The notes below the pieces were generated by a model that made no database searches, was not told where the DNA came from, and saw nothing but the letters and a program-made list of their open reading frames with translations. 64,000 bases of DNA from Ulva prolifera (Eukaryota > Chlorophyta > Ulvophyceae > Ulvales > Ulvaceae), in contig CM041197.1 of assembly GCA_023078555.1 (NCBI GenBank), forward strand, positions 7,844,842 to 7,908,841, read 5' to 3'. Positions 1 to 11,366 of this stretch are shown piece after piece. How positions within the stretch are numbered: the first letter of the stretch is position 1; every line of letters starts with the position of its first letter. The translations under genes were made by a program, and so were the position numbers.

Positions 1-3000
1 CAGGTGTGGCGCTCCTTGGCCTGCTGGCGGCAGCGTTCGTTCGCTACCGCATCAAGAAGAAACGCACTGCCCAGTTGCAGGCCAACCTCTCCGATGCTCC
101 AGACAACGCTGTGCGTGTCCAGGGTCCGGAATGCTGTGCCATGTGCATGTGTGATTGTCCACCATGGGCACCGGACCTACATGGCGCTGCTCCAGATGCA
201 TGTATATGATTGAGATCATCATGGCCATGATGGCCATTCGCATATGGGACCACTGGCAGGGTCGACGTTGAATTGTCCTTCGGGGTTATGTTCAAATGTC
301 GCCACCCGTTGACAGTACGGTGTGGTGCTCCTCATCAGGATCACCACTGAAGCATGCTCCATGAATCAATGGCATCGCCAAAGGGTTCAAATTCACCTTT
401 ATGCGTCCAGGCGCCAATGCAAGATGGCAATGGTGCAACTAGCGGCAACGCAGTTACTGCCAGTGCCCACTCGGCCTGGGCACAAGGGCCACACCAGGCT
501 GATACACATGGAGCCAAGCCCGGGGCTGCTCCGGTGCAGGCAGCTGGGCAGCCACTTGGGGTACTAGTAGGTGCTGAAGGGATGCAAACGTGGGCGGCTG
601 GACGGTCGAGCGGCTACAACGCGAGCGAGCTTCGCATCACGATGGCAACTACCGTCACTGCCGGCTCTGACTGGGCAGACTTCCAGAAGTGTGTTCCCTC
701 GTGTTCATCTAGCAGGTCAGCAGTATACTGCTTCTCATGTGCCGCTGAGCCTGTCTTCCAGAGTGTTGGAAAGCATGCCGTCCAGGTGCAGTCGCCTTCG
801 GAAGCCAGAGAGTGCAGTGTTGTTACAAAGGCTGCAAGATTGCCGGAGTCGGTAATCATCTGCAAGCTGCAGGCTGCATGTGTGTGCAAATGTGTATGAT
901 CTCGGACACAGATCTAGATCCACACCACCAAACACTGTTGGCAAAGGCATGACCAGATGCACTGTCCCGATCGCGAGGCTCACTGAGCATCTGCGTGTGC
1001 ACGCCATATCTATCGAGATTCATTGCACCAGAGCGCCACTCTTGGCCGATGCAAATGTTTTGTAAAACTATGGCCACATGCACTATAGCTAGCCTCACAA
1101 TCACACCGTGTGACGCAAGGCACAGTGTCACGGTGGCGCCAAAGTGCACTGCTCCTGCTTGCAGTTCAGACACATGTACAGCGCATGCACACGCCCACAC
1201 GCTTCGCATCACCCAGCCAGGCCCGTTCTGGGTCCACTCTATGATGACCTGTTGTGCCGCTTTCATGCAGGGCAGCAAGCGTGACCCAGTCACCGCTGGA
1301 TGAGCTGGAGGTGGCACTTGAGGCGATGTGCTGCATGGCGGCGCCCTTCTACGGCCGCTACCAGGTGCACTCCTCCGTACAGCGGCGCGTCGGCGGCCAG
1401 GGAATTGTTCAGTTTGCCACCATCATCAACACAGACGACAAGGTGCGGCTTCAGTGGCAGCCACTTCCTCTGAGAATGCTCAAATGCCACTTCGAAGGCT
1501 GCCGCTGGATCCAGATGTTGCGTTCCAGTGAACTTGCCCGGCATCCAGCCGACCCGCACGTGCACATGCCTGATACTTTGCATACCAAGAGTGAGGCTCA
1601 CTATCAACAGTCCTGGTGCCTGCACATAAATCCATGTCATATGAACATCACAACGCCCGCGTGACGCGGTGTGTCTTTGGGCCCGGCCATATCACAACGA
1701 CTCGGACCACGGTCACTGTACACGGCTGGAGATCGGCGATGCAAGTATCTAAAGTACAAATGTCATATGCAAGCTGTAACATGATGCACGTTGCACACAG
1801 CTCAGTTATTCAGACAAAACCTCCTCTTTCTAGCATTGTCGACGGCAGTGCACCAAGCCGAATGATGTTCATGTAAAGCAGCTATATCGTGTTTGTGTTT
1901 GACTCACTCGCTGGCTCAGGCTGTGGCCGCAGCCTGAGGAAGCACTGACAGGATGTGGTTGCAGGTAGCAATCAAGTTCTACATGGACAAGGCAGCATTC
2001 CAGCGGGAGCGAGACCTGTACAACGAGCCAGCGCTCAAGTCGATGATGCCTGCCACCCTCGCAGTCGAGGAGAACGCCTCCGGGGAGTGCCGCACGCCCT
2101 ACGGCTACACCTTCCCCCCCTTCGTCATAATTGAATTCGGGCAGAGCCTTGACGAGTGGGCACAAGATAACGTCAACATGGACTTTGCCACCATCTATCA
2201 GGTCCGCTTGCCCATCACTGAAGCGATTGCCAATTGCAGTGCACGTGCAGCGAATTGAGCGCGTGCAGCGATTGAGCGCGTGCAGCGATTGATCTGCTGG
2301 GCTTCTAGGGGCTTCTACCGGTCACACGGCTCGGGGTCAGCTGACCCCAGGCTGTGTGGGGAGCGTTTGGTACCGGATTCTGGACGTCTAGGTGACCGCG
2401 AGGCTGTCCAAGATTCTATGGTACCCTGCTGCTGTGTACATAGTGGCCCATTGTCCGCCATTGCCAATGGGTCACCCCGGGCCCTGTGACAGATGATGGC
2501 CTCAAGCCGCAGCATGGTCAGGAGCGTCTGGCAGCCGTAACGCCAGCCCCCCTCCTTTTGTCCCTCCTCAGCAACATCTTCTGGTATACTGGTACCAGTC
2601 GTCTTCACACCGAAGGTCCCAGGGAGTCCCAGGGAGTCACGGTGGGAGCACCGAACAGTGGGAACTGTTCAACCAGGAGCTGTGCATTGTGCACACACTG
2701 CGTGAGATGGCCACGCTCCTCATGAGTATAGATATGTATAGAAAAAGTTTCCTCTATAACGTAATGATAGGTAATTTGCTCAGCGGTGTGCAGGCGTTGA
2801 GTCACTCGGTGAGGGCTCTGGCTAAGCTGCACAGCACCGGCTACGCCCACCGTGACATCAAGCCCGGCAACATCCTGCGCCGCCCCAAGCAGCACGACTG
2901 GACGCTCATCGACTTTGGCTGTGCTGCGCGATGTGGTGCGCTTTTGCACATGTTGAGGTCGCCACCAGTGTTGGGTCGCTGTACAGCATTTTCAGGGCTG

Positions 3001-4184
3001 CCACCCAAAAAATAGACCTGGATATTCGGAATTGTTCTATGTGATCGGGCCCGATGACCCAACACTGGTCGCCACTCCAGGTCTGCTGTATGCATGCACA
3101 GTAGCTATTCCGAAAATTAACCGAGTTAACTATAGATGCAAAGGCTTCAGTACAGGTTGCTCAAATACAATGATATCCTATATATCATATGGGAACACGT
3201 GTACCACGACAGAAGGCCGTGTGGTGGGCACCGTGTGGCATGTGCTGCAAATTCTTCGGCAGCGTGCATGTATACCGGCATCGCTGCGATGTCGGTGTAC
3301 ATGCACGCTGAAGCGAACTGTTAGATGTAAAGGAACTTTGTTAGTGAGTCGCGGACCCTGAGGTCCTGTTGTAAACGGCCGGTGTTCCAGAGTGTGTGCT
3401 CTGCAGATCTGCATATCTAGAGCTAGGACAGGCAGCATATAAATTCCAATGAGCCTTTCATTACATCACACCTGGAACGTGGCTCGCCCTGAACGCCTCA
3501 TCATCAGCAGGAAACGGCACAAACTCTCTCTTTCCGACTGTATTACGGTCGTCTGTCACAGTCAATAGGATGAATGTCCCATGCATGGCGCATGCATATG
3601 TGGCCATGGCGTGGTGGTGCAACCATTGCCACACCACTGCAGCCCGCGCGTTGCCCTGGCGGTGCTATCAGACTCTCCGAATTTGTCCTTGTAACAAAGA
3701 ACTGCAGCTGTGGGGCCCCCCAACAGCCTAGTCATATGCAGGCACAACGGCCGGCTTAGCGTTCTCCCTCAAGTACGCACCCCCGGAGGTGATCCAGGCA
3801 CTGGAGAGCGGCGACCGCACCATCCTTGTCGACGCGGCCGTCGACATCTGGGCCATCGGCGTCATCGCCTTTGAGCTCCTCACCGGCGAGCGCGCCTTCC
3901 CAGTTGAGGGCCTGGCCGCTGTGGTGGCAAAGCAGGCGGCGCAAGATGCAATCATGGGCCGCACGCCGCTGCCATGGGAGGAGGCCTCGGAGGTCGGGCG
4001 GGGCCGTCTCGGCAAGATGCGGGTGCTCAAGCGGACCGTCATGCAGTGCCTTGAGAGGGATCCATCCCAGCGCCCGACATCCGATGAGTTGCTCGAGTCA
4101 TGGGACCACATGTTTGACGACTTGCAAGGCATGCAGACACAGGGCCGAGGGGGGGAGAGGCTGGGGTCGAAGGCACCAATGTGA
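1..4184 (+). CDS. Transmembrane Ser/Thr protein kinase, 3' part of gene (partial at 5' end)
   Basis: The first exon (about 4 to 110) encodes a membrane segment, LLGLLAAAFV, followed by the basic stop-transfer RYRIKKKR. Kinase exons with GT-AG borders then follow. Exon 1271-1442 carries the glycine-rich loop region GGQGIVQFA. Exon 1965-2201 joins it in phase 0 and starts VAIKF (ATP lysine), with ERDLY as the likely helix-C glutamate and hinge VIIEFGQSL. An exon ending at 2932 holds HRDIKPGN (catalytic loop) and IDFG; its core starts at 2794 but an open frame continues back to about 2659. The last exon, 3742-4184, has YAPPEV (APE), DIWAIGVIAFELLTG and RDPSQRP. All kinase hallmarks are therefore present. 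The exon link between about 110 and 1271 is unresolved because the phases do not match, so an exon may be missed. The ectodomain lies beyond the left edge. The fold is a eukaryotic protein kinase; the substrate is unknown. A TGTAA at 4932-4936 could be its poly(A) signal. Confidence 0.85.
2966..3067. mobile_element. hAT-type MITE in kinase intron
   Basis: This 102-bp element starts CAGTGTTGGGTCG and ends with the inverted match GACCCAACACTG. It is flanked by a perfect 8-bp target duplication, GTCGCCAC, at 2958-2965 and 3068-3075. The 8-bp duplication and the CAGTG-type terminus are hAT hallmarks. It has no coding capacity. It lies just inside the intron after the DFG exon. Related copies are at 44011, 56184, 60037 and 63857. 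Confidence 0.85.
3640..3695 (+). mobile_element. Possible 3' end of a SINE-B copy
   Basis: This stretch of kinase intron ends in TTTGTCCTTGTAAC, the 3' terminus shared with the SINE-like copies at 55813, 60467, 63107, 63537 and 63617. I could not find a target duplication, so this copy is tentative. Confidence 0.3.
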
Positions 4185-7030
4185 AGCTGCAATTGCCAGT
4201 GGCACCGATCGCGAGTGCATGGCACCAATAACATGTTTAAACGGGAACCTACTAGTAGGCCTGTACATGAATTGAGGGGCTTGATTGAGTACCTTGAAAG
4301 GTCACCTGTTTTGTGATCAAAGTCACTCTAGATTGCGGACTGGATGTGCATCCCTGTGCAGTTGTGGCAGCGGCACGCTTGACAAGTCTCCGTTGCTTAC
4401 GTGACGAGTCTTCATTGCCCAGAGCCCGTCCTTGGAAATGTGTGGCAAGCATGCATTTGGCATTGCTGCTGTGCTGCGGAAACAGTCTGATGGTGTGCCG
4501 CTGTGCAACCAACTCAAGAGGGTGGCTGCGCGCCAGCTGTCACATGGCTGAATGGCAAACTTTGCCTGAATCTGTTTGTTTCGTGTGTAGCCCAGGCATC
4601 CTCCAGTGCAGTAGCTCTTCAGATCCGAATTCATGTGGCGGTCCATGCAGACTCAACCAACAGGAGTTGAGGCTGCACGTGCTCCGCAATCAATAGCATT
4701 TAAATGCAATTATGTTGCGCCACCAATGTACACACATAGCACCCCACATCAGATGCGCTCGTGGCCACCTTCGCTTGCGTGGGAAACTCGGTTACCATCG
4801 CTTCTGAATTATCGAAAGCCTATAATGCAGTTTCCACAGACAGCAGATAAGACCTGTCACCTGCACATTCGACCATTAGTGTCTGGCAGTCTATGTGCAT
4901 GTCTGCCCAGGTTCTCTTAATTTGACTGTCCTGTAACCCCTTTATTTCGGAGCGTCCGGTGGCTTGAGTGGTCGTCAGCCCCAGTATGGAAAAGAACAAT
5001 TCTACACTACGAGCCAGGTATAGCCTCATCGCCTCATACGGGCGGCATTGGTAAGGCAAAGATCACATGCCCGATGCTGCAGCGTATGCTGTCATGGTGC
5101 CACGCCACGCGCATGGCTGGACAAGCCACGCGCGCGGCTTGACTTGTTTTTGGCACTGATGCCACGCACATGCTGCTACCACTGCTGCCGCTCTCCTTGT
5201 CCACGGGTTGTGCCGGCTATGCAGGCCCCACTGCAGCCGGATGGCTGCGGCAACTTGCGTAGCAGTTGTCGCCATCGCTACTCAGCAAACTGAGCGATGC
5301 CAACGGTTCATATGCTGACCAAACTGCAAAGCGGTGTGATTGCCATGTAAAGCGATGTGGTCGCCAGAAGCTTGCGGCATGTATACGTATGTCTGGGCGC
5401 CCGGCTGTAGGTGGACCTCTGAGCACATCTGGTACGACCAATTGGCCAGCAGCTACATCTACCACGGTGATTGTTTCGATACGGTATCATGTCACCGATT
5501 GTGAATCACTCACGATGCAAATTGTCCCACAGGGAAAGTTTTTACCGTATGTGTCTATACCTGTTCGCTCTGCTGTAATCTTTGCAATGCATCTCCAAAC
5601 ACGCTGACGGCGCATTCACTCAGCAGGTTGATAATGTGGTGCACGTGATCATCATTCACCCACTCCCTATGAGGCCCCAAAGAAGAGTCCCTGTGACCAC
5701 TGGTGATCGTCCTTCCATAACGTATGCAGCCACTGGTGAAAGGACATCGTACGCGCGGCGCAGGCGGTGCTAGAACCAGTCCTCTGCATGGCGCCTTTTC
5801 CCCGACGGTAGTCTTGCTGCATCTGGTCAAACATGAGCGGTGCGAAGATAGTCGCATACGCATTCCAGCGCACTACGCCCGTTAACACCTGCGAACCAGC
5901 TGGCCTAACAGCTCATTTTCAGAGGCGCTTTTGTCGGTTTCCCATGCGCTATCGCGATATGTAGAGAAAAAAACGCATATCAGCGGCAAAATTGGCAGTC
6001 TGTAGAGCACTGGCACGATCCAGCTGCAGCTGCTCCGCACGAGCGAGGCAGCAGTAGGCAGCAGCTGCGAATTGAGAGGCCGTGCTGCAGTTGGCCACCA
6101 CTCGTCGCAGCACACCAGTCGGGAACAAGGTTGCACCACCGCGGCAGGCTCAGCGCCGCCGCTCCACCCGCACGTGCTGCCGGAGTTTTGCGCCCCGGAG
6201 CCCCACGCTGCCAGAGTTGCACCCGTACTGCCGGATCTGCAGCCGTGAGAACCTTCCCGCGCCGCCTGCAGCATCGCACCTGTGTCGGTCAACGTGGCGG
6301 TGGAATCCGACACCTCTGAATCGGCACGCGCATGCACTTGAGCGGCCCTGTCGCCGTGCCAATGGTAGCGTTCAGGGACGACGAGGGGTCGCTCCGAAGC
6401 GAGCCCGGCAGCGCAGCGGCGGAGCGCGCACTGTGCGCTACGCTAATCGCGTATGGGTGGGTCGGCGTGGCATGCGTGATGGTGTCAGAGGCGACGCTGC
6501 TGATGTCCCCCTCGGGCGAGCCCTTGCTGGAGAGCAGGCGGGCATCGCCCCTCATCTGCACTCATGCATGCATTTAAGATGGTCGCGGAGGCAAGCACTA
6601 GAATCGCTGTGATATCTGATGCGGACACTCCGTGGTAGGCCACAGTCACACGTTTCACGTTCTCCCAGCGTCCATCACATGTTGTCGTCGTGTATGACAC
6701 GGGAACCCTGACAGTATCCGGACCCCCGCATCATGCAAGTGCGCATGCGAGGATCCCGGGCGAACCTGAAGCAAAACTAGGAGGCCTCCTGCATGCATGC
6801 ATCCACAACCACTCAGCCTCACACCTGCTGTGAATGCAACGACACAGCACATGGCCAGAAGAATCAGGCCTCGCACTGATGGTATTGCATACATGCAAGC
6901 GTTCACGCACGGGGCTAACAAACTCACACACGCATGTACACCAGACAGAATCACAGCGTAGCGCATCACACTCCTCATCACACTCCTCACTCTGCTGATG
7001 TGCATGCATCACATGCATGCATGACATTCC
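4185..7030. other. Between convergent genes; no secure gene
   Basis: This stretch lies between the kinase stop and the last secure exon of the beta-helix gene. It is rich in CATGC words. One possible minus-strand exon at about 6300-6540, preceded by an AG acceptor, reads through SPEGDISSVASDTI and SLNATIGTATGPLKC, which would suit the tail of the beta-helix ectodomain. The plus strand of the same stretch is also open, so I leave it undecided. I see nothing convincing elsewhere. Confidence 0.4.
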
Positions 7031-7039
7031 ATCGCGGAT

Positions 7040-9689
7040 ACGGAAAGCAGGAGCACCACCCACAGGGCCACGAAGCCCTCGTCTTCCAGCGACGGCAGCC
7101 GCAGCTGCCCTGTCCACGCGTCGTCTTCCGTCGTGATGCCGGAGCTCTTCTCCTGGAGTGGCTCCGCGATGCGGGCCTGGCCCAGCCCGTCGAGCAGCAC
7201 CGCGAGCGGCGGCTGCGCGTACACCTCTGACCCCGGCACCCCTCCACGGCCGACGACACCACGGCCACCGCAACGTCGGTACCGCCGGCACCCCACCGCC
7301 CCCAACCACTCCCGCGGCCTCCTGCCGCAGCCCACACAACACGTACCGACCATATGCGTGCCCCCTGTAGCCACGGCACCAGATTCCCCCATCAGTTGCG
7401 TGTGTGCTGTCGGCGCCCGCCAGGGTGGCTAGAGGGCAGGGCGGCTGTATCTGCACAGCTCCGGCGTCGAACGCGGGCTCGGCTGTGTTTGCGCCCCAGT
7501 GGAGTAGCCTCCGGCTGCCCGATGGTGTGCCAATGGCCATGGGCGGCGGCCCGCCCCCCGCGGCAGAGGCGGGAGCCACCGCCCCCTCCCCAGGCCGCAT
7601 CACCGTGACCGGCGCCCCTGCTGTGCTGGTCCGCGGAGGTGTCACAATCGGAATCGGCGAAGATGAGCCGGCACTAGCATCCGGGATGGTTGAGTTAACG
7701 AGGGAGATGACGTGGCGGCGCAGCGCGAATATCGCGGGCCCCGCGGAGTCGGCGGCGTTCTCCGTGAACGAGGTCCGCAGGGCCAAAGCCGCGCCGATGT
7801 TTCCGGCACCCTGTGGGGCGTCCTGCTCATCTGACGCGAGCCATGCGGCGCCGCGTGTGGCCACAAAGCCTCGCAAATCGCAGTCTGCACGTGCAGCACA
7901 GTGGTAACATGCATGCATGGGTGCCGTGTCGTCGGCCAGCGCGCATCGAAGCTCATCAGTCGTTCCGCGGACGTGCCCAGTGTTTCGTGAGTACAGCATG
8001 GGTACCCAAGACGTCGCCCCACCGGCATAGCCGCTTGGCTTGCGCATACTGCGTTGCTATGCTGCATGCATGGCAGCAACACCACGCACTGCCCTGACTC
8101 ACATGCAGGGAGCCGCCAGCATTGGGAGCCAACAGACAACCGTACAGGAACGGAAATCAGCTTCAAGTTTAACCTGTCTCGCGACACAAGCTACTTCTTC
8201 ATCACGCCGCTGCGAGTGCGTTGAACCGCCGCATGTCATGGGCGCATGCATGTGAAAACATGTGCGGCACGCAGCGCAGCAGGGGCCCACCTGCGAGGAT
8301 GACGGTCGAGGCGATCGAGTGCAGCCCCCGGCCGCGGTGGCCGCAGCGACCGCCGGGCTGCACCGGACCCCCCTCCGCGACACGCCCGAGGCTCCACAGC
8401 CCGTCGCCATCGCTGCAGCCGCTGAGCGACACGTTCGCCATCCACAGGTTACTGCCGGCGGTGGCCAGCAGCAGCGTCTCGAAGCCGACGCCGTCGTCGA
8501 TGCCGGCTGCCATGTTGGGGCTGCGCTGGACGAAGAGGTTCGACAGCAGCACGACGCTGTCGCGGCCGGCGGTCGAGAGGAGCTGCCTCGGAGTCGCAAC
8601 GACGCACTGGCCGCGCTTGTACCCGGGCGGGGTGTATGGCGGGGGGTCTGGGCAGCGGCCCTGCAGCGGCGGGTGTGCGTCGTCACGGCACAGTCAGAGA
8701 GGCAGGGAGTGCTGGATTGTGTGCGTTGCAGCGATACAGTCGGAGATGCATGTTGCACCCGACAAACATGCTGGGAGTCACCGCGGTGTGAGCCTATGCT
8801 GATCACAAGCCTGCTCCGAGGTGAAAAAGCGATCAGCAAGCTCACGGTAACAGACAGGGCACAAACTTGACCCATTCAACAGCGGGTGCAGTTGTACACA
8901 CAGAGATGTTGGGAGCAAGTTGTGCTAGGGCGTGGTGTGTTGAAGAAAGGATAGGCGACTTTGGCAACAGGGCCTGACAGGTTCAAAGGGCTGCTGTTGT
9001 ACATAGATCTCTGTTCCGCATTTGCAACGGGGTGTCGGTTTCGCTTTGTGCTCATTCATGCCTGTATTCCTGTCGAAGGCAGTGGTGAGGACCCTTTGCA
9101 GAGCACTGAGGCTGAACGCATTAGGCTCACTTAGGTAACAGTGCTGCCTCAAGCAGGAGGTTTCAACGCCAATGTTCCGATCCGGAAACGCACTGATTAC
9201 ACCGCATTTCCCAAGTGAATGCTCATTGGTCCACGCTGCTGCGGCTATGGTGGATGGTACATCCCGCGCGGTTGCCATGGGCCGGGTCGCAATGATGCCA
9301 TTGGGGCCGAACACGTCGCGCGCAAAGCCATGTGCGCGTTTCCACACCACGAGATGTAAGGCTGTCGTCTAAGGCAATTATAGACCTTGCCTCTGCAAGG
9401 AATTCCTTCGGCATTGGCGTTGGCACCAAGAAGCTGTGACGCATACCTGTATTGACTTTGTAAGTGCCGTCAACGGCAAGACGGCCACTTCATCTCCAAA
9501 TTCGGAAATGGAGAGATGATCGGAGATGAGGATGTGCTCATCGCCATCTAATACCGCGCGCCTCAGCTCAGCAGCGCTGGCTACTTTTGTCGCGACAGGG
9601 ACGGCATTCTGGGCAGAAGTGAGCCCAGCCGAGAGGAATGTACCTAATGCGGCATACGCTAAGGGTGAAGGCATGCCATGCTGCCGCAT
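7040..9689 (-). CDS. Secreted right-handed beta-helix (pectin-lyase-like) receptor-type protein
   Basis: Exon 1 (9689-9447) starts with a signal peptide (from the Met at 9674: MPSPLAYAALGTFLSAGLTSA), then ELRRAVLDGDEHILISDHL, the usual entry to this beta-helix family. A 786-bp intron joins in phase 0 to exon 2 (8660-8291), which has VLLSNLFVQRS and LWMANVSLSGC. That exon joins in phase to exon 3 (7884-7347), with GAALALRTSFTEN and FALRRHVISLVNSTI, typical beta-helix rungs with N-glycosylation sites. Exon 4 (about 7229-7050) has PLAVLLDGLGQARI, the post-helix module seen in such green-algal proteins. The exon 3-4 junction is uncertain because my splice choice does not keep phase, and the 3' end was not found. 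The protein probably acts at the cell surface, perhaps as the ectodomain of a receptor. The ligand is unknown. It converges with the kinase gene on its left. Confidence 0.7.
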
Positions 9690-10322
9690 TTGCGACTTCT
9701 ACCTGCGCAAGCATGCCATTTCTGAGCGCGCCTAGTGGCTCAAATCCCACCCTCAGGCATATCCGACACACGATGAGGCTGAAGTATCTGCTTCAATATT
9801 TGTACACGTGCAGCCTGTGCATCTGCATACCTGATGGCACTGGCAGTGCGTACGACAAGAGCGCGATACAAGCCGAAGAAGGCTTGCCGAGTCGATACAC
9901 GGGCAGAATCAAGCCCGCGCGGTGTTCACACAACTCGAAGATGTGAAATTGGTGTGGAAGATATTGGACCTGAATCAGCGCCTGGCGCGAGACAGCACGG
10001 CGGAGCAGCGTCCTCGGGCTACGCGATGTTGGCCATGTCTAGATGAAGTTAGCCCGAAGAATCACATACGCGCGCAAGTTCAACGCTATCTTGATTGAAT
10101 GGTAAATACTATGCAAGAAGCATACATAATGACGGCGTTATGGCTCTTGTATGTCGTGCCCCACGACTTGCTGATATCATGATCTGGCTGTGCTAATCAG
10201 CTTACCTGAAAATTGGTGCTAATTCACCGGTGTGCGGACGCAATTTCAGTTGTATGGACCTGGCTTCGATGAGGCAGACGTGCGGTCAATGTGCACAGCA
10301 ACAGTGAGTGTACAGCAAGGTT
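9690..10322. other. Upstream region of the beta-helix gene
   Basis: About 630 bp lie between the start of the beta-helix gene (minus strand) and the left edge of the tandem array. It should hold the promoter of that gene. I see no convincing coding sequence and no repeat match to the array unit. Confidence 0.4.
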
Positions 10323-10327
10323 GACAC
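10323..10327. repeat. Candidate 5-bp target duplication, left edge of array
   Basis: GACAC immediately precedes the first base that matches the later units. The same five bases follow the last matching base at the right edge, 41741-41745. This suggests that the array entered as one insertion event, though a five-base match can be chance. Confidence 0.5.
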
Positions 10328-11366
10328 CAGGCAAAAATCAAGCTAACCATCGACACGCGAATTCGGTCCTGGGCAGATGCACATCATTGTATATGCTTCG
10401 CCCATTCTAAAGGCATACAGTGATGACGTTGAGGTTGTGCTATGATGCTCATGGCCTGTGGACTCACAAATGCGTGCAATGGGTGTGCTGCCCGAATTTT
10501 CAGCACGCATGAATGGCAGCACATACTAGACATATAGCAGCTCGGTGCTCGCAGCCCGGAATTGCCCGGCCTTTTGACAAACTGTCACACCTGCTCCTGT
10601 CTCTCCACTGTGACGCTGCTTCGTCTACTTGTGCAAGGATCACAGTAACACCGACATCAACAATCACATCACTCAGCAATATTTTCACACAGTCAAGCGA
10701 GGCACTACAGCGGCCGCGATCGCAACAGAATGCAGCAACACGCTATTGCTGCTATGTGCTACAAGGGCAGCTATAGCCCACCATATCATGCTCTACAAAG
10801 TGCTGTGAATTTGGGCGCCCGTTTTGCACATCCCTGTTCGCCCGCCCCAGCCATCGCTGCGGATCGGGCGTGCCCTCGCAATTTTCACGCGGTGTTTACA
10901 AGTTCTCCCCTGCTCTGTGGTGGCTTGGGGTGCGCTGTGCACGCCTGCTGGCTGCTCTGCTACTCATTTGGCCCAACCTATGGATTCTCGATGGTTAGCT
11001 TCCATTCTAGCCGAGCCTGGGTGCCACCCTGAGCACCATGGCCTCAGCTACAGGCCATTTGCGTTGCGGCCTGCTTCAAACTCATTAGGTATGGATGATG
11101 TATCTGCACCGGTGATGCTACGGAAAATTCTTCACTGAATTCTTTTCACGGACTGGATAGCATGTACGTGTCCACCGGGGACACATGCTAGTACTGCAGG
11201 CATTTGCATTAAGCCCTGGACGTAACACAGCATAAACGATGTGCGAAATGGCTGCAAGCATGACAAATTGCAGCGTGTGGTGTCGGCTTTGACTGCTGTG
11301 TCGCATACCGCACCTTCGGCAACGCACCAGGCGCTCGTGGCAGCATGCATCGTCACTGTTGCAAAT

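Noticed and set aside
6731-8047. A single 438-codon minus-strand gene
   Set aside because: Only the middle part is genuine exon (7884-7347). The rest runs through predicted introns in a GC-rich open frame.
8110-8225. An extra minus-strand exon of the beta-helix gene
   Set aside because: Exons 2 and 3 join directly in phase without it, and no minus-strand reading of it looks like the family.
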